Positions 18,534 to 27,458 of a stretch of 64,000 nt of DNA are shown here, in pieces (the first letter of the stretch is position 1; each line of letters starts with the position of its first letter). The translations under genes and the position numbers were made by a program. The stretch spans positions 124,001 to 188,000 of the forward strand of contig NZ_LN651331.1 of the NCBI RefSeq assembly GCF_000826525.2. The letters are read 5' to 3'. Under the pieces are notes generated by a model. The model was given only the letters and a program-made list of their open reading frames with translations, had not been told where the DNA came from and did not search any database. This stretch comes from Mobilicoccus massiliensis. GTDB taxonomy: Bacteria > Actinomycetota > Actinomycetes > Actinomycetales > Dermatophilaceae.

Positions 18534-19262
18534 TCAGACCTTCGCGGGGCGCCACCCGGCCTTCTCGGCGGCGCCGCGCGAGCAGAACCAGCGTTCGCCC
18601 TTGCGCACGTCGATCTTGGTCGCGGAGTAGTAGCGCTGTCCGGGCATGTGGTAGATCCGCTCACCGGAGCCGCTGATGTTGCCCTTGATCGTGCAGCCCT
18701 TGACGGTGGCCGTCGTCTTCTTGCCGACGGGCTTCTTCTTCGTGGAGACCGCCGCGGCCTTCGTGCCGGCGCAGCGGCCCCACAGTCCCCGCTTCTTCGT
18801 CTTGGCGGTGGCCTGCGCCTTGAGGTAGGTCGGGCGGCCGGCGTAGGCGCGGGCGTAGGTGTACTCGCGGCCGAAGCCGTTGGAGATGAGGCGTTGGGCG
18901 AGCTTGGTGCCGTCGGTGAGGACGACGTGCCGCAGCAGGCGGCCGTAGGAGTCCCGGTTCTTCTGCGTGCGGTCGGCGCGCAGGTAGACGGTGCGGCCCT
19001 TGACGAGCTGGGTGGTCGCGGCCTTGGCCTGGGTGGCGTAGCAGTCGCGCCGCGCGAGTTCGGGGGTGTCGACGCCGATGAGCCGCACCTTCTCGACCTT
19101 GGCGCCCACGCGGACGTGCACGGTGTCGCCGTCGGCGACGTAGGTGACGGTGCCGCGCACGTCGCCTCTCGCCGGGGTGGCGGCAGCGGCGGGCAGGGTT
19201 GCTCCGGCGCTCGTGATCGCGGCGACGACCACAGTGGTCACGACCGTCTTCGTCATCGTCAT
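18534..19262 (-). CDS. Secreted thermonuclease-like protein with C-terminal sunset-type domain
   Basis: The 242-residue protein has a Sec signal peptide ending near ATLPAAAATPA, then a staphylococcal-nuclease fold with VADGDTVHV, VRLIGVDTPE and DSYGRLLRHV holding the usual Asp/Arg/Glu catalytic residues. A Lys/Thr-rich linker (about residues 168-185) leads to a C-terminal domain with TIKGNISGSGERIYHMPGQ and WFCSRGAAEKAGWRP, a pattern found on other secreted actinobacterial nucleases. It probably hydrolyses extracellular nucleic acids in a calcium-dependent way. The ATG at 19262 begins a typical M-T-K signal sequence. Confidence 0.88.
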   Translation of the reverse strand: MTMTKTVVTTVVVAAITSAGATLPAAAATPARGDVRGTVTYVADGDTVHVRVGAKVEKVRLIGVDTPELARRDCYATQAKAATTQLVKGRTVYLRADRTQKNRDSYGRLLRHVVLTDGTKLAQRLISNGFGREYTYARAYAGRPTYLKAQATAKTKKRGLWGRCAGTKAAAVSTKKKPVGKKTTATVKGCTIKGNISGSGERIYHMPGQRYYSATKIDVRKGERWFCSRGAAEKAGWRPAKV

Positions 19263-19465
19263 GGCGGAATCCTTCGTCTGGGTGCGGCTCCGGGAGTACG
19301 GGTCCGTCGTTCCTCACATCGTGTGGGTGCGAGCGGCGTTTCTGTGACGTGGATTGCTATGACGTGGACGGCATCTCGCCGACGTAGCCGACGTCGCGGG
19401 CCGTGGTGTCACGAAGGCGGCGCAGCGTGGGCGTGGGATGATCCACCCGGGCAGGAGGTGAGGTC

Positions 19466-20800
19466 ATGAGCGGTTTCGTCGGGTGGCTCGACAGACAACA
19501 GCGGCGGCATCCGATCCTGGGGGCACCCCTGGCGGTCGTCTACAAGTTCTTCGACGATCAGGGCTTCTACCTCTCGGCCCTCATCGCCTTCTACGCCTTC
19601 ATCTCGTTGTTCCCGCTCTTCCTGCTGTTCTCGACGATCCTCGGGTTCGCACTCGAGAACGACGCGGGGTTGCGCGCCGAGATCCTCGAGTCCGCCGCCC
19701 GTCAGATCCCGGTCATCGGTCAGCAGATCGAGACGCAGCAGCTCCGGGGCAGCGGCACGGCCGTCGCGGTGGCCATCGCCACCGCGGTGTTCGGATCGTT
19801 GGGAGTGGCCCAGGCCATCCAGAACGCGATGAACGTCACCTGGGGTGTACGCCGCAACGAGCGACCCAACCCGGTGACGAGCCGGCTGCGCAGCCTCGGG
19901 CTGTTGGGCGTACTCGGCGTCTTCGTCGTCGCGACGACCCTCATCTCCCAGATCGGCGCGTTCGTCGACTCGAGCCTGCCGATGGGCAGGGACGCCTCGA
20001 CCGTCATCTTCACCGTCGGGTCCCTCGTGCTCTCGGCCCTCGCCTTCGTCATCATCTGCCGGCTCGGCACCGCGGAGCCCCCGGAGATTCCCGAACTCGT
20101 GCCGGGCGCCTTGCTCGCGGCGCTCGCCTGGCAGGCGTTGCAGACCGGTGGCGGCACGTTCGTCACGACGGTCGTCGCCCGCTCGTCGGTGACCAACGGT
20201 GCGTTCGCGATCGTCCTCGGCCTCGTGGCCTGGCTGTACATCGGCGCGATCTGCCTCGTCTTCTGCCTCGAGACGAACATCGTCTACGCCCGGCGTCTCT
20301 ACCCGCGCTCCCTGCTCACCCCGATGACCGACCGCGTCGATCTCACCGAGGCCGACCAGCTCGCGTACGCCCGCATGGTGCGGGCCCAGAGCCTCAAGGG
20401 TTTTCAGAACGTCGAGGTCACCTTCGACTACGACGGCCAGTACGCGAGCGAGCATCGCCGGCGGCGCCGGGAGGCCGCGGACGAGGGTCCGAGCGAGAGC
20501 GCGGCCACCCGCATCCTGCGGCTGCGCGAAGGATTGCGTCGCGCCCTGCCCAGGTCGAGCGACGCCCACTTCGAGGCCCTCTCCGACCGCGTCGAGAAGC
20601 CGGCGTCGGGCACGGTCGGCGAGCCGTCGGAGGCGGCCGCCGACCTCCCGGCCGACGCGGCGGATACGGGCGGGGACGCAGCTTCTCCCGCCGCACCCGA
20701 CGCCACGTGCGAGCGGGATCCCGATGCTGCCCGCGACCCACGTTCCGGGACCGAGGTCACCCCGCGCTCCGACGGCTCACGCGCGACGCCCGCCCGCTGA
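19466..20800 (+). CDS. YihY/BrkB family inner membrane protein
   Basis: This 444-residue protein has the YihY/virulence factor BrkB domain with about six membrane helices (residues 35-290), including FYLSALIAFYAFISLFPLFL and the late WLYIGAICLVFCLETNIVYA. A long charged, Ala/Asp/Pro-rich cytoplasmic tail of about 150 residues follows. The family function is not established; the old ribonuclease BN name is a misassignment. The ATG is preceded by AGGAGGTGA. A cobalamin riboswitch for the next gene begins right after its stop. Confidence 0.85.
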   Translation: MSGFVGWLDRQQRRHPILGAPLAVVYKFFDDQGFYLSALIAFYAFISLFPLFLLFSTILGFALENDAGLRAEILESAARQIPVIGQQIETQQLRGSGTAVAVAIATAVFGSLGVAQAIQNAMNVTWGVRRNERPNPVTSRLRSLGLLGVLGVFVVATTLISQIGAFVDSSLPMGRDASTVIFTVGSLVLSALAFVIICRLGTAEPPEIPELVPGALLAALAWQALQTGGGTFVTTVVARSSVTNGAFAIVLGLVAWLYIGAICLVFCLETNIVYARRLYPRSLLTPMTDRVDLTEADQLAYARMVRAQSLKGFQNVEVTFDYDGQYASEHRRRRREAADEGPSESAATRILRLREGLRRALPRSSDAHFEALSDRVEKPASGTVGEPSEAAADLPADAADTGGDAASPAAPDATCERDPDAARDPRSGTEVTPRSDGSRATPAR

Positions 20801-20814
20801 TAGGCTCACCGCCG

Positions 20815-20980
20815 CCGGTCCACAAGGGCCGGCGCTTCGTCGCAGGTCGACGTTTCGGAGGAAACCGGTGCGACACCGGTGCGGTCCCGCCACTGTGACC
20901 ACCCGCCGTGCGGTGTGGGAGCCAGGAACTCCGGTCGGCCTGGAAGCCGCCTCGGGACGCGGATCCCGGGAGGAAGGCCG
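20815..20980 (+). ncRNA. Cobalamin riboswitch upstream of cobB
   Basis: The aptamer core is visible as GAAACCGGTGCGACACCGGT (20861-20880), GCGGTCCCGCCACTGTG (20881-20897) and CCAGGAACTCCGG (20922-20934). It resembles the cobN element closely in these blocks. The AGGAAGG Shine-Dalgarno (20971-20977) sits at its 3' edge, so B12 would block translation of cobB and the coupled genes. The 5' boundary is approximate. Confidence 0.92.
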
Positions 20981-20983
20981 TAC

Positions 20984-22471
20984 GTGTCGATGCCCAGCAC
21001 GCCGCGCATCGCGCCCGCCGTGCCCGTCGCGCATGGCGGCGTGAGCGCGTCACCCGTGGCGTTGCCGAGGGTCGTCATCGCAGCTCCCGCCTCGGGCAGC
21101 GGCAAGACGATGCTCACGACCGGCATGCTCGCCGCCCTGCGGGCGCGCGGGCTGCGGGTGAGCCCGCACAAGGTCGGGCCCGACTACATCGATCCCGGCT
21201 ATCACGCCGCCGCCTGCGGGCGCGTCGGGCGCAACCTCGACGCGCACATGCAGGGTGTCGAACGCATCGTCCCCCTGCTGCTGCACGGTGCGACGTCCCC
21301 GGAGCCGGCCGACGTCGCGGTCGTCGAGGGCGTCATGGGGTTGTTCGACGGCGCGCTCGGGCGCGACGGGTTCGCCAGCACCGCCCACGTCGCCGAACTC
21401 ATCTCCGCTCCGGTGATCCTCGTCGTGGACTGCGCCTCGACCTCCCGCAGCGCGGGCGCGCTCGTGCACGGGTTCGCGACGTTCAGCACGGCGATCCGCA
21501 TCGGCGGCGTCATCCTCAACAACGTCGCCTCCCCGCGTCACGAGCGCGAGGCACGGGCGGGCATCGCCGAGACCGGGGTCCCGGTGCTCGGTGTCGTTCC
21601 GCGCCGCACCGACGTCGTCGTGCCCAGCCGTCACCTCGGGCTCGTCCCCGCCGCCGAGCGTGCACCCGAGGCCGAGTCGGCCGTCGCCGCGCTCGCGACG
21701 CTCGTCGGCGAACACGTCGACCTCGACGCGGTGCTCGCGCTCGCCCGCACCGCCCCCGAGATCACCGGCGTCGACGCGTGGGACCCGGTCGCCGAACTGC
21801 GCGCCGCCGGCTGGACATCGGGGGCCCACAGCGAGCGAGGCCGGCGCGTCGCCGTGGCCGGTGGCGAGGCGTTCACCTTCTCCTACGCCGAGAACGCCGA
21901 ACTGCTCGAGGCGGCCGGCGTGGAGGTCGTCGCGTTCGACCCGCTGCACGACTCGCTGCCCGCGAACATCGACGGCCTGCTCGTCGGCGGCGGCTTTCCC
22001 GAGGTCCACGCCGCCCGGCTCTCGGCGAACACCACCTTGCGCGAACAGATCTCGGGCTTCGTCGCGGGTGGCGGGGTCGTGTCGGCCGAATGCGCCGGCC
22101 TGCTCTACCTCGCGCGTTCGCTCGACGACCACCCGATGTGCGGCGTGCTACCGGTCACCGGGCGCATGACCCCGCGTCTCACGCTCGGCTACCGCGACGC
22201 CGTGGCGCTCGCGGGCAGCGTGCTCGGCCCCGAGGGAACGCGGGTCACCGGCCATGAGTTCCACCGCACGGTCGTCGAACCCGCGATCGGAGCGAGCAGC
22301 GGTGAGACGGTCGCCCGAGCGTGGGGATGGCAGGACTCCGAGGGCGAGCGCCGTCGCGACGGCTGGATCACCGGTCGGGTGCACGCCTCCTACCTCCACC
22401 TGCACTGGGCGGGAGCCCCGCGCGTCGCGGCCTCGTTCGCGGCGGCGATCGGAGCGGGGGAGTGCGCATGA
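20984..22471 (+). CDS. cobB: CobB, hydrogenobyrinic/cobyrinic acid a,c-diamide synthase
   Basis: CobB amidates the a and c side chains using glutamine and ATP. The 495-residue protein has an N-terminal nucleotide-binding motif APASGSGKTML and a C-terminal class I glutamine amidotransferase domain with the nucleophile Cys in VVSAECAGLLYL and a late His in YLHLHWAG. The GTG at 20984 is chosen for its spacing from AGGAAGG; an ATG at 20990 is possible. The first 30 residues are an unconserved extension. Its stop overlaps the cobC start (ATGA). Confidence 0.93.
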   Translation: MSMPSTPRIAPAVPVAHGGVSASPVALPRVVIAAPASGSGKTMLTTGMLAALRARGLRVSPHKVGPDYIDPGYHAAACGRVGRNLDAHMQGVERIVPLLLHGATSPEPADVAVVEGVMGLFDGALGRDGFASTAHVAELISAPVILVVDCASTSRSAGALVHGFATFSTAIRIGGVILNNVASPRHEREARAGIAETGVPVLGVVPRRTDVVVPSRHLGLVPAAERAPEAESAVAALATLVGEHVDLDAVLALARTAPEITGVDAWDPVAELRAAGWTSGAHSERGRRVAVAGGEAFTFSYAENAELLEAAGVEVVAFDPLHDSLPANIDGLLVGGGFPEVHAARLSANTTLREQISGFVAGGGVVSAECAGLLYLARSLDDHPMCGVLPVTGRMTPRLTLGYRDAVALAGSVLGPEGTRVTGHEFHRTVVEPAIGASSGETVARAWGWQDSEGERRRDGWITGRVHASYLHLHWAGAPRVAASFAAAIGAGECA

Positions 22472-23541
22472 TCGACGACCGTCTGCTCGCGCATCACGGC
22501 GACGTCGAGGCGCGCGGCATGCTCGACTTCGCCGTCAACGTCGCGGTCGAGCGGCCGCCGGAGTTCCTCGCGAGCGCGATGGCCGACGCGATCACCGACC
22601 TCGCCGCCTACCCCGACGCCGGACCCGCGACCGCGCTCCTGGCCGACCACCTCGGGCTCCCCACGGGGCGTCTGCTCCTGGTCAACGGCGCCGCCGAGGC
22701 GTTCCACCTCATCGCCCGCGCCGAGCCGTGGCGGCACCCCGTCGTCGTGCACCCGCAGTTCACCGAGCCCGAGACCGCGCTCAGAGCCGCCGGATTCGCC
22801 CCCGGCCGCCACGTGCTCGAGGCGCCGGCCTTCGCGTTCGACGCCGAGTCGTTCGAGGCCCGGCACGCCGAGGCCGACCTCGTGTTCGTCGGCAACCCGA
22901 CCAACCCGACCTCGCGGCTGCATCCCGCGGCCGACCTGCTGCGCCTGCGACGCCCGGGCCGGCTGGTCGTCGTCGACGAGGCGTTCATGGACACCGTGCC
23001 GCGCGAGCAGGACACGGTGCTGCGTCACGCCGCGGCCGGGGAGGGCGTCTTCGTCGTGCGCAGCCTCACCAAGACGTTCGGACTCGCGGGGGCGCGTGCC
23101 GGTTTCGTCGTCGCCGAGCCGGCGTGGATCGAGGCGTGTGCCCGGGCGCAGCCGCACTGGTCGGTCAACTCCCTCGCTCTGGCCGCGATCGAGGCGATCT
23201 GCACCCGGGCCGGGGTGGCGCATGTCGCCGACGTCGCCGCCCGGGTCGCCGCGGATCGCGCTCTGCTCGTCGACGGCCTGACCGGCCTCGGGTTCGACGT
23301 CGTGCGCCCGGCCGCCGCACCGTTCGTGCTCGCACACCACCCCCGCGCCGCCGAACTGAGGTCGAGGCTGCGCGAGGCCGGCATCGCCGTACGCCGGGCC
23401 GACACCTTTCCCGGCCTCGACGACACGTGGCTGCGTATCGCCGTGCGCGACGCCGCGACGACGGCCACCTTGCTCGACGCTCTGCGCACCGCCGGCGCCG
23501 ACCACGCCGACACCCCCGAGACCGACCGGGAGGTCCGATGA
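22468..23541 (+). CDS. cobC: CobC-type PLP-dependent aminotransferase/decarboxylase
   Basis: This 357-residue fold-type I PLP enzyme matches the actinobacterial CobC (Rv2231c) group, related to threonine-phosphate decarboxylases that supply the aminopropanol arm. Visible features are VVHPQFTEPE, VFVGNPTNPTS, VVVDEAFMD and the PLP-binding lysine in VRSLTKTFGLAGARAG. The C-terminal Arg block is TWLRIAVRD. The ATG overlaps the cobB stop and the gene's own stop overlaps the next start, giving tight translational coupling. Whether it decarboxylates threonine phosphate is inferred from the family, not seen. Confidence 0.87.
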   Translation: MIDDRLLAHHGDVEARGMLDFAVNVAVERPPEFLASAMADAITDLAAYPDAGPATALLADHLGLPTGRLLLVNGAAEAFHLIARAEPWRHPVVVHPQFTEPETALRAAGFAPGRHVLEAPAFAFDAESFEARHAEADLVFVGNPTNPTSRLHPAADLLRLRRPGRLVVVDEAFMDTVPREQDTVLRHAAAGEGVFVVRSLTKTFGLAGARAGFVVAEPAWIEACARAQPHWSVNSLALAAIEAICTRAGVAHVADVAARVAADRALLVDGLTGLGFDVVRPAAAPFVLAHHPRAAELRSRLREAGIAVRRADTFPGLDDTWLRIAVRDAATTATLLDALRTAGADHADTPETDREVR

Positions 23542-25340
23542 CGCCCACCAGCACCTCGATCGACACCTCGACCAACGCCTCGGTCGACACCGCGAACGGC
23601 ACGGCCCCGACCCCGCCGATGCCCGAGCCCACCCGTGCCGGGCTCGCGGAGGTCGTCGCGAACCGGCGGGACATCCGCACCGGGTTCACGATGGATCCGA
23701 TCGACGAGGCCGCGCTGACCCGCGTGCTGCAGGCCGCGCACCAGGCGCCGAGCGTCGGATTCTCCCAGCCGTGGGACTTCGTGCTCCTGCGTGATCTCGA
23801 GGTGCGCACCCGCGTCCAGCGACTCGCCGCCGCACAGCGCGAGCGCTTCGCGGCCTCCCTACCGGGTGGTCGAGCCCGCAGCTTCGACGGCCTCAAGGTC
23901 GAGGCCATCCTCTCGACGCCGCTCAACATCGTCGTCACCTGTGACCCCACCCGCGGCGGCCCCTACACGCTCGGACGGCACGCCGATCCGCGCATGGCCC
24001 CGTTCTCGGTGGCGTGCGCGGTGCAGAACCTGTGGCTGGCCGCCCGTGCCGAGGGTCTCGGAGTCGGCTGGGTGAGCTTCTTCGACCCCGCCGACCTGCG
24101 CGCCGAGCTCGGTCTGCCCGAGCACCTCGACGTCGTGGCCTACCTGTGCATCGGCCACGTCGAGGAGTTTCCGCCCGCCCCCGAGCTCGCGCTCACCGGG
24201 TGGGCCCGTCGCCGCCCGCTCGCGTGGGCGGTCCACCACGACACCTGGGGCGAGCGTCGCCTCCCGGGAGGAGCACCGATGTTTCTCATCGACGAGACGG
24301 TGGCCGCGATCGGCCCCGTCGACCAGGCCGCTCGCGACGAGGCGCTCGCGCGGCAGGGACTGCTCACTAAACCCGCCGGGTCGCTGGGAGAGCTGGAGAA
24401 CATCGGGGTGCGGCTCGCGGCGATCAGCCGCGAATGCCCGCCGCCGGTGCCCGAGCCGGCCGCGCTCGCGGTGTTCTGCGGTGACCACGGGGTCTACGAC
24501 CAGGGCGTCACCCCGTGGCCGCAGGAGGTGACGATGCAGATGGCCCTCAACTTCATGGGCGGCGGCGCGATGACGAGCGTGCTCGCCCGGGGCGTCGGCG
24601 TCGAGGTCGCGATCGTCGACATGGGTGTCAAGGGCGACCTCCCCGAGGCGCCGGGCGTGCTCGTGCGCAAGGTGGGCCGCGGCACGAAGGACATGACCGT
24701 CGAGCCCGCGATGACGCCGGGAGAGTGCCGCCAGGCCGTCGAGGCGGGCATCGATGTCGCCCGCGATCTCGTCGCGCAGGGCAACCGCCTCCTGCTCACC
24801 GGAGACCTCGGCCTCGCCAACACGACGCCGTCGGCAGCTCTCGTCGCGGCGATGACCGGCCGGCGTGCCGAGGAGGTCACCGGACGCGGTACCGGGATCG
24901 ACGACGCGATGCTCGGCCACAAGACCGACGTCGTGCGGCGTTCGATCGACCGCCATGACGCGCGACGGGAGGAGCCGCTCGCCGCTCTCGCCGCGGTGGG
25001 CGGGTTCGAGCACGCCGGACTCGTCGGATTTCTGCTCGGGGCCGCGGCATTGCGCACGCCGGTCATCCTCGACGGGGTCATCGCGCTGTCGGCCGCGCTC
25101 GTCGCCGCGGAACTCGCCCCGCACGCCCGTGAGTACTGGTTCGCCGGCCACCATTCGGCCGAGCCGGCCTGCCGCCACGCCACCGAGCAGCTCGGGCTGC
25201 GCCCGATCCTCGACCTCGGCATGCGATTGGGGGAGGGCAGCGGCGCCGTCTGCGCGGTTCCTCTGCTGCAGGGGGCCGCGCGCGTGCTCGCCGAGGGTGC
25301 GACGTTCGAGAGCGCCGGGGTGGCCGAACGTGACGAGTGA
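23538..25340 (+). CDS. BluB-CobT fusion: DMB synthase / nicotinate-nucleotide:DMB phosphoribosyltransferase
   Basis: One uninterrupted 600-residue frame joins two consecutive enzymes of the lower-ligand branch. Residues about 40-245 are BluB, the oxygen-dependent flavoenzyme that cuts FMNH2 to 5,6-dimethylbenzimidazole (NRRDIRTGFT, HQAPSVGFSQPWDFVLLRD, GLGVGWVSFFDP). Residues about 250-600 are CobT, which makes alpha-ribazole phosphate, with VFCGDHGVYDQGV, DLGLANTTPSA and the catalytic-Glu motif LGEGSGAV. An ATG at 24281 preceded by GGGAGGAG at the domain junction could allow separate CobT synthesis. The N-terminal 40 residues are Ser/Thr-rich and unconserved. Confidence 0.92.
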   Translation: MTPTSTSIDTSTNASVDTANGTAPTPPMPEPTRAGLAEVVANRRDIRTGFTMDPIDEAALTRVLQAAHQAPSVGFSQPWDFVLLRDLEVRTRVQRLAAAQRERFAASLPGGRARSFDGLKVEAILSTPLNIVVTCDPTRGGPYTLGRHADPRMAPFSVACAVQNLWLAARAEGLGVGWVSFFDPADLRAELGLPEHLDVVAYLCIGHVEEFPPAPELALTGWARRRPLAWAVHHDTWGERRLPGGAPMFLIDETVAAIGPVDQAARDEALARQGLLTKPAGSLGELENIGVRLAAISRECPPPVPEPAALAVFCGDHGVYDQGVTPWPQEVTMQMALNFMGGGAMTSVLARGVGVEVAIVDMGVKGDLPEAPGVLVRKVGRGTKDMTVEPAMTPGECRQAVEAGIDVARDLVAQGNRLLLTGDLGLANTTPSAALVAAMTGRRAEEVTGRGTGIDDAMLGHKTDVVRRSIDRHDARREEPLAALAAVGGFEHAGLVGFLLGAAALRTPVILDGVIALSAALVAAELAPHAREYWFAGHHSAEPACRHATEQLGLRPILDLGMRLGEGSGAVCAVPLLQGAARVLAEGATFESAGVAERDE

Positions 25341-26535
25341 ACCTCTGCCGCAGGCAGTTCCGGCGACCGAGCACGGCGCCCCCGCCCGTCCCGATCCCGT
25401 CGAGGTGTTGCTCGCCGGCCGGCCGGCGCTCGTCGTCGGCGGCGGCCCGGCGGCGATCGGTCCCGTCGGGCGGCTCCTGCGGGCGCGAGCCCGTGTCACC
25501 GTCGTCGCGCCCGCGCTCGCGACCTCGCTGGAGGATCTCGCCGACCGCGGGCTGCTCACGTGGACCCCGCGCGACTACGAACGCCGCGACCTCGACGGCA
25601 TGCTCGTCGTCGCCGCCGCGAGCGGCAGCGAGGGAACCGACGCCGCCGTGCTCCTCGACGCCGAGACCGCGGGGGTGCTGGCGATGGCGGGTGCCCGTCG
25701 CGGCCGGCCCCGGGACGACGACGCGCGCCCAGCGCTCGATGCGGAGACCCAGTCGTTCGAGCCTCCCGAGCCGGCTCGCCACGAGGATCGCCCGGCGTCG
25801 CCGCAGACCGCGGCGGGATCCGTCGTCCTCGTCGGCGGCGGTCCGGGCTCACCCGGCCTCATCACCGTCGCGGGCCGGGAGGCAGTCCTCTCGGCCGACG
25901 TGGTCGTCGTCGACCGCCTCGCACCCCTGGCACTGCTCGACGAACTCGGTCCCGAGGTCGAGGTCGTCGACGTCTCGAAGATCCCGCGCGGGCGGTTCAC
26001 CCCGCAGGAGGAGATCAACGCCGTGCTCGTCGACCGGGCTCGCGCGGGCAGGCGGGTCGCGCGGCTCAAGGGCGGAGATCCGTTCGTCTTCGGCCGCGGC
26101 ATGGAGGAGCAGATCGCCTGCGCCGAGGCCGGGGTCGCCTGCGAGGTGGTCCCCGGGGTGACGTCGGCCGTCTCGGCGCCCGAGCTCGCCGGTATCCCGG
26201 TCACCCATCGCGGCCTCGTGCAGGGGTTCGCGGTGATCTCCGGCCACGCGGCCCCCGACGACCCCCGCAGCACGGTCGACTGGGACGCACTCGGGCGCAG
26301 CGGCGTCACCCTCGTCGTGCTCATGGGCGTCGAGACCCTGCCGCGGATCGCCCGCGCCCTCATCGAGGCGGGACGACCGGCCGAGACCCCCACCGCGTCG
26401 GTCATGGACGCGGCACTGCCGACCCAGCGCGTTCACGTCTCGACGCTGGCGGCGCTCGCCGACGGAGCCCCGCCGGAGGTCACCGCGCCCGCCGTCACCG
26501 TCATCGGCGAGGTCGCGCGGTTCGCCCGATCCTGA
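25330..26535 (+). CDS. cobA: CobA/CysG-like uroporphyrinogen-III C-methyltransferase with N-terminal dehydrogenase-like domain
   Basis: The C-terminal two-thirds is SUMT, which converts uroporphyrinogen III to precorrin-2, the entry to siroheme and B12: LVGGGPGSPGLITVAG, RLKGGDPFVFGRGMEEQ, VVPGVTSAVSAP and LMGVETLPRIA. The N-terminal 110 residues resemble the NAD-binding precorrin-2 dehydrogenase domain of CysG (LVVGGGPAAIGPVGRLL) but are shortened and followed by an acidic linker, so dehydrogenase activity is doubtful. The 401-residue length matches mycobacterial CysG. The GTG at 25330 overlaps the bluB-cobT stop by 11 bp and is the only plausible start near that junction. Confidence 0.9.
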   Translation: MTSEPLPQAVPATEHGAPARPDPVEVLLAGRPALVVGGGPAAIGPVGRLLRARARVTVVAPALATSLEDLADRGLLTWTPRDYERRDLDGMLVVAAASGSEGTDAAVLLDAETAGVLAMAGARRGRPRDDDARPALDAETQSFEPPEPARHEDRPASPQTAAGSVVLVGGGPGSPGLITVAGREAVLSADVVVVDRLAPLALLDELGPEVEVVDVSKIPRGRFTPQEEINAVLVDRARAGRRVARLKGGDPFVFGRGMEEQIACAEAGVACEVVPGVTSAVSAPELAGIPVTHRGLVQGFAVISGHAAPDDPRSTVDWDALGRSGVTLVVLMGVETLPRIARALIEAGRPAETPTASVMDAALPTQRVHVSTLAALADGAPPEVTAPAVTVIGEVARFARS

Positions 26536-26569
26536 CCGCGCCACGGCGCCGGCCGGTGCGAGTCGTCGC

Positions 26570-26575
26570 TAAGGT
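26570..26575 (+). promoter_or_regulatory. -10 box for a leaderless small-gene transcript
   Basis: TAAGGT lies at -12 to -7 of the ATG at 26582, so the transcript should begin at the start codon. There is no Shine-Dalgarno sequence. Confidence 0.5.
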
Positions 26576-26581
26576 CGGCAC

Positions 26582-26800
26582 ATGGCTGCAGAGAACGCAT
26601 GGACCTGGCGATGCGAGGACGCGAGCGGCACGAGCGTCGAGAGCGACGTCGTACCCACCTCCGGCTTCCCCGGGCAGGGCGAGGCCGAGGCCTGGCTGTC
26701 GGAGAGCTGGGCCGAACTCGCCGATGCGGGTGTCGAGCAGGTCAGCCTGCTCGAGGGTGATCGCGTCGTCTACGGCCCGATGAGCCTCGCGGGCGGCTGA
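26582..26800 (+). CDS. Small acidic protein of unknown function
   Basis: The 72-residue product (WTWRCEDASG near the start, VSLLEGDRVVYGPMSL near the end) is acidic, has no signal peptide or membrane segment, and contains one Cys. Similar short proteins occur widely in actinobacteria, but I know of no assigned function. The codon use is typical of its neighbours and a leaderless promoter fits its ATG, so I consider it real. It converges on the DUF3043 gene. Confidence 0.7.
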   Translation: MAAENAWTWRCEDASGTSVESDVVPTSGFPGQGEAEAWLSESWAELADAGVEQVSLLEGDRVVYGPMSLAGG

Positions 26801-26818
26801 CCGTTCGGCCGACGGCCG

Positions 26819-27406
26819 TCAGGCCTTGGCGCGACCGCCGCGGGTGACCTGCGGTCGCGGCATCCGACCGGCGCGCAGTTGCACCGAGCGGGAGAAGACG
26901 TACCAGGCGGTGCCCTTGGCGGGCTCTTCGCCGAACTTCTCCCGGACGGCCTTCTTGACCCGGCGGGTGAGGAGCAGCACGTCGAGGACGGTGAGCGCGA
27001 TCATGCCGTAGAGCACCGTGAACCCGGCGATGTACGCCCATCGGTAGGGCAGCATGCTGATCGGCAGCGCGATGATCATGAGCGGCAGCAGGAACTCTCC
27101 GACGTTCCACCGGGAGTCGACCATGTCGCGGACGAAGCGCCGCTGAGGGCCCCGATCGCGGGGTCCGAGCGCCCACTCCTCGCCGCGGTACATGGCCTCG
27201 CGGTACTTGGCGCGCTCCTCGCGCTCGCGTCGGCGGGAATCCTTCTTGGCCGCCTCTCGGTCGGCGGGGACGATCGGGCGCCGCCTGGCCGCCTCGGCCT
27301 CCCGGCGTGAGGGGGTGGGGCGGTTCTTCGCCCCGGGACGCTGCTCGACCACGGGTGCGGGCGTCACCGTGGCCTCTTCCTGCTTCTTCCGACCGAACAC
27401 GTCCAC
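26819..27406 (-). CDS. DUF3043 family membrane protein
   Basis: The 195-residue protein has a highly charged N-terminal half rich in Lys/Arg/Glu (about residues 25-85, likely helical), including RYREAMYRGEE-type sequence (KYREAMYRGEEWALGPRDRG). Two membrane helices follow (FLLPLMIIALPISMLPYRWA and IAGFTVLYGMIALTVLDVLLL), then a basic tail. This layout and the GPRDRGPQRRFVRDMVDSR block are characteristic of the actinobacterial DUF3043 family, whose role is unknown. Confidence 0.88.
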   Translation of the reverse strand: MDVFGRKKQEEATVTPAPVVEQRPGAKNRPTPSRREAEAARRRPIVPADREAAKKDSRRREREERAKYREAMYRGEEWALGPRDRGPQRRFVRDMVDSRWNVGEFLLPLMIIALPISMLPYRWAYIAGFTVLYGMIALTVLDVLLLTRRVKKAVREKFGEEPAKGTAWYVFSRSVQLRAGRMPRPQVTRGGRAKA

Positions 27407-27446
27407 ACCTTATCCGTGACCCCGCCCGGCCACGGAATGCGCTCGT

Positions 27447-27452
27447 TACCCT
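27447..27452 (+). promoter_or_regulatory. -10 box for a leaderless M20 peptidase transcript
   Basis: TACCCT lies exactly at -12 to -7 of the ATG at 27459. The same hexamer and spacing occur before aroG at 57427. Confidence 0.55.
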
Positions 27453-27458
27453 GGTGCG

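Noticed and set aside
22254..23537. An upstream extension of the BluB-CobT frame through cobC
   Set aside because: The sequence is a shadow of cobC in another frame, Arg/Ala/Pro-rich; the ATG at 23538 overlapping the cobC stop is supported.
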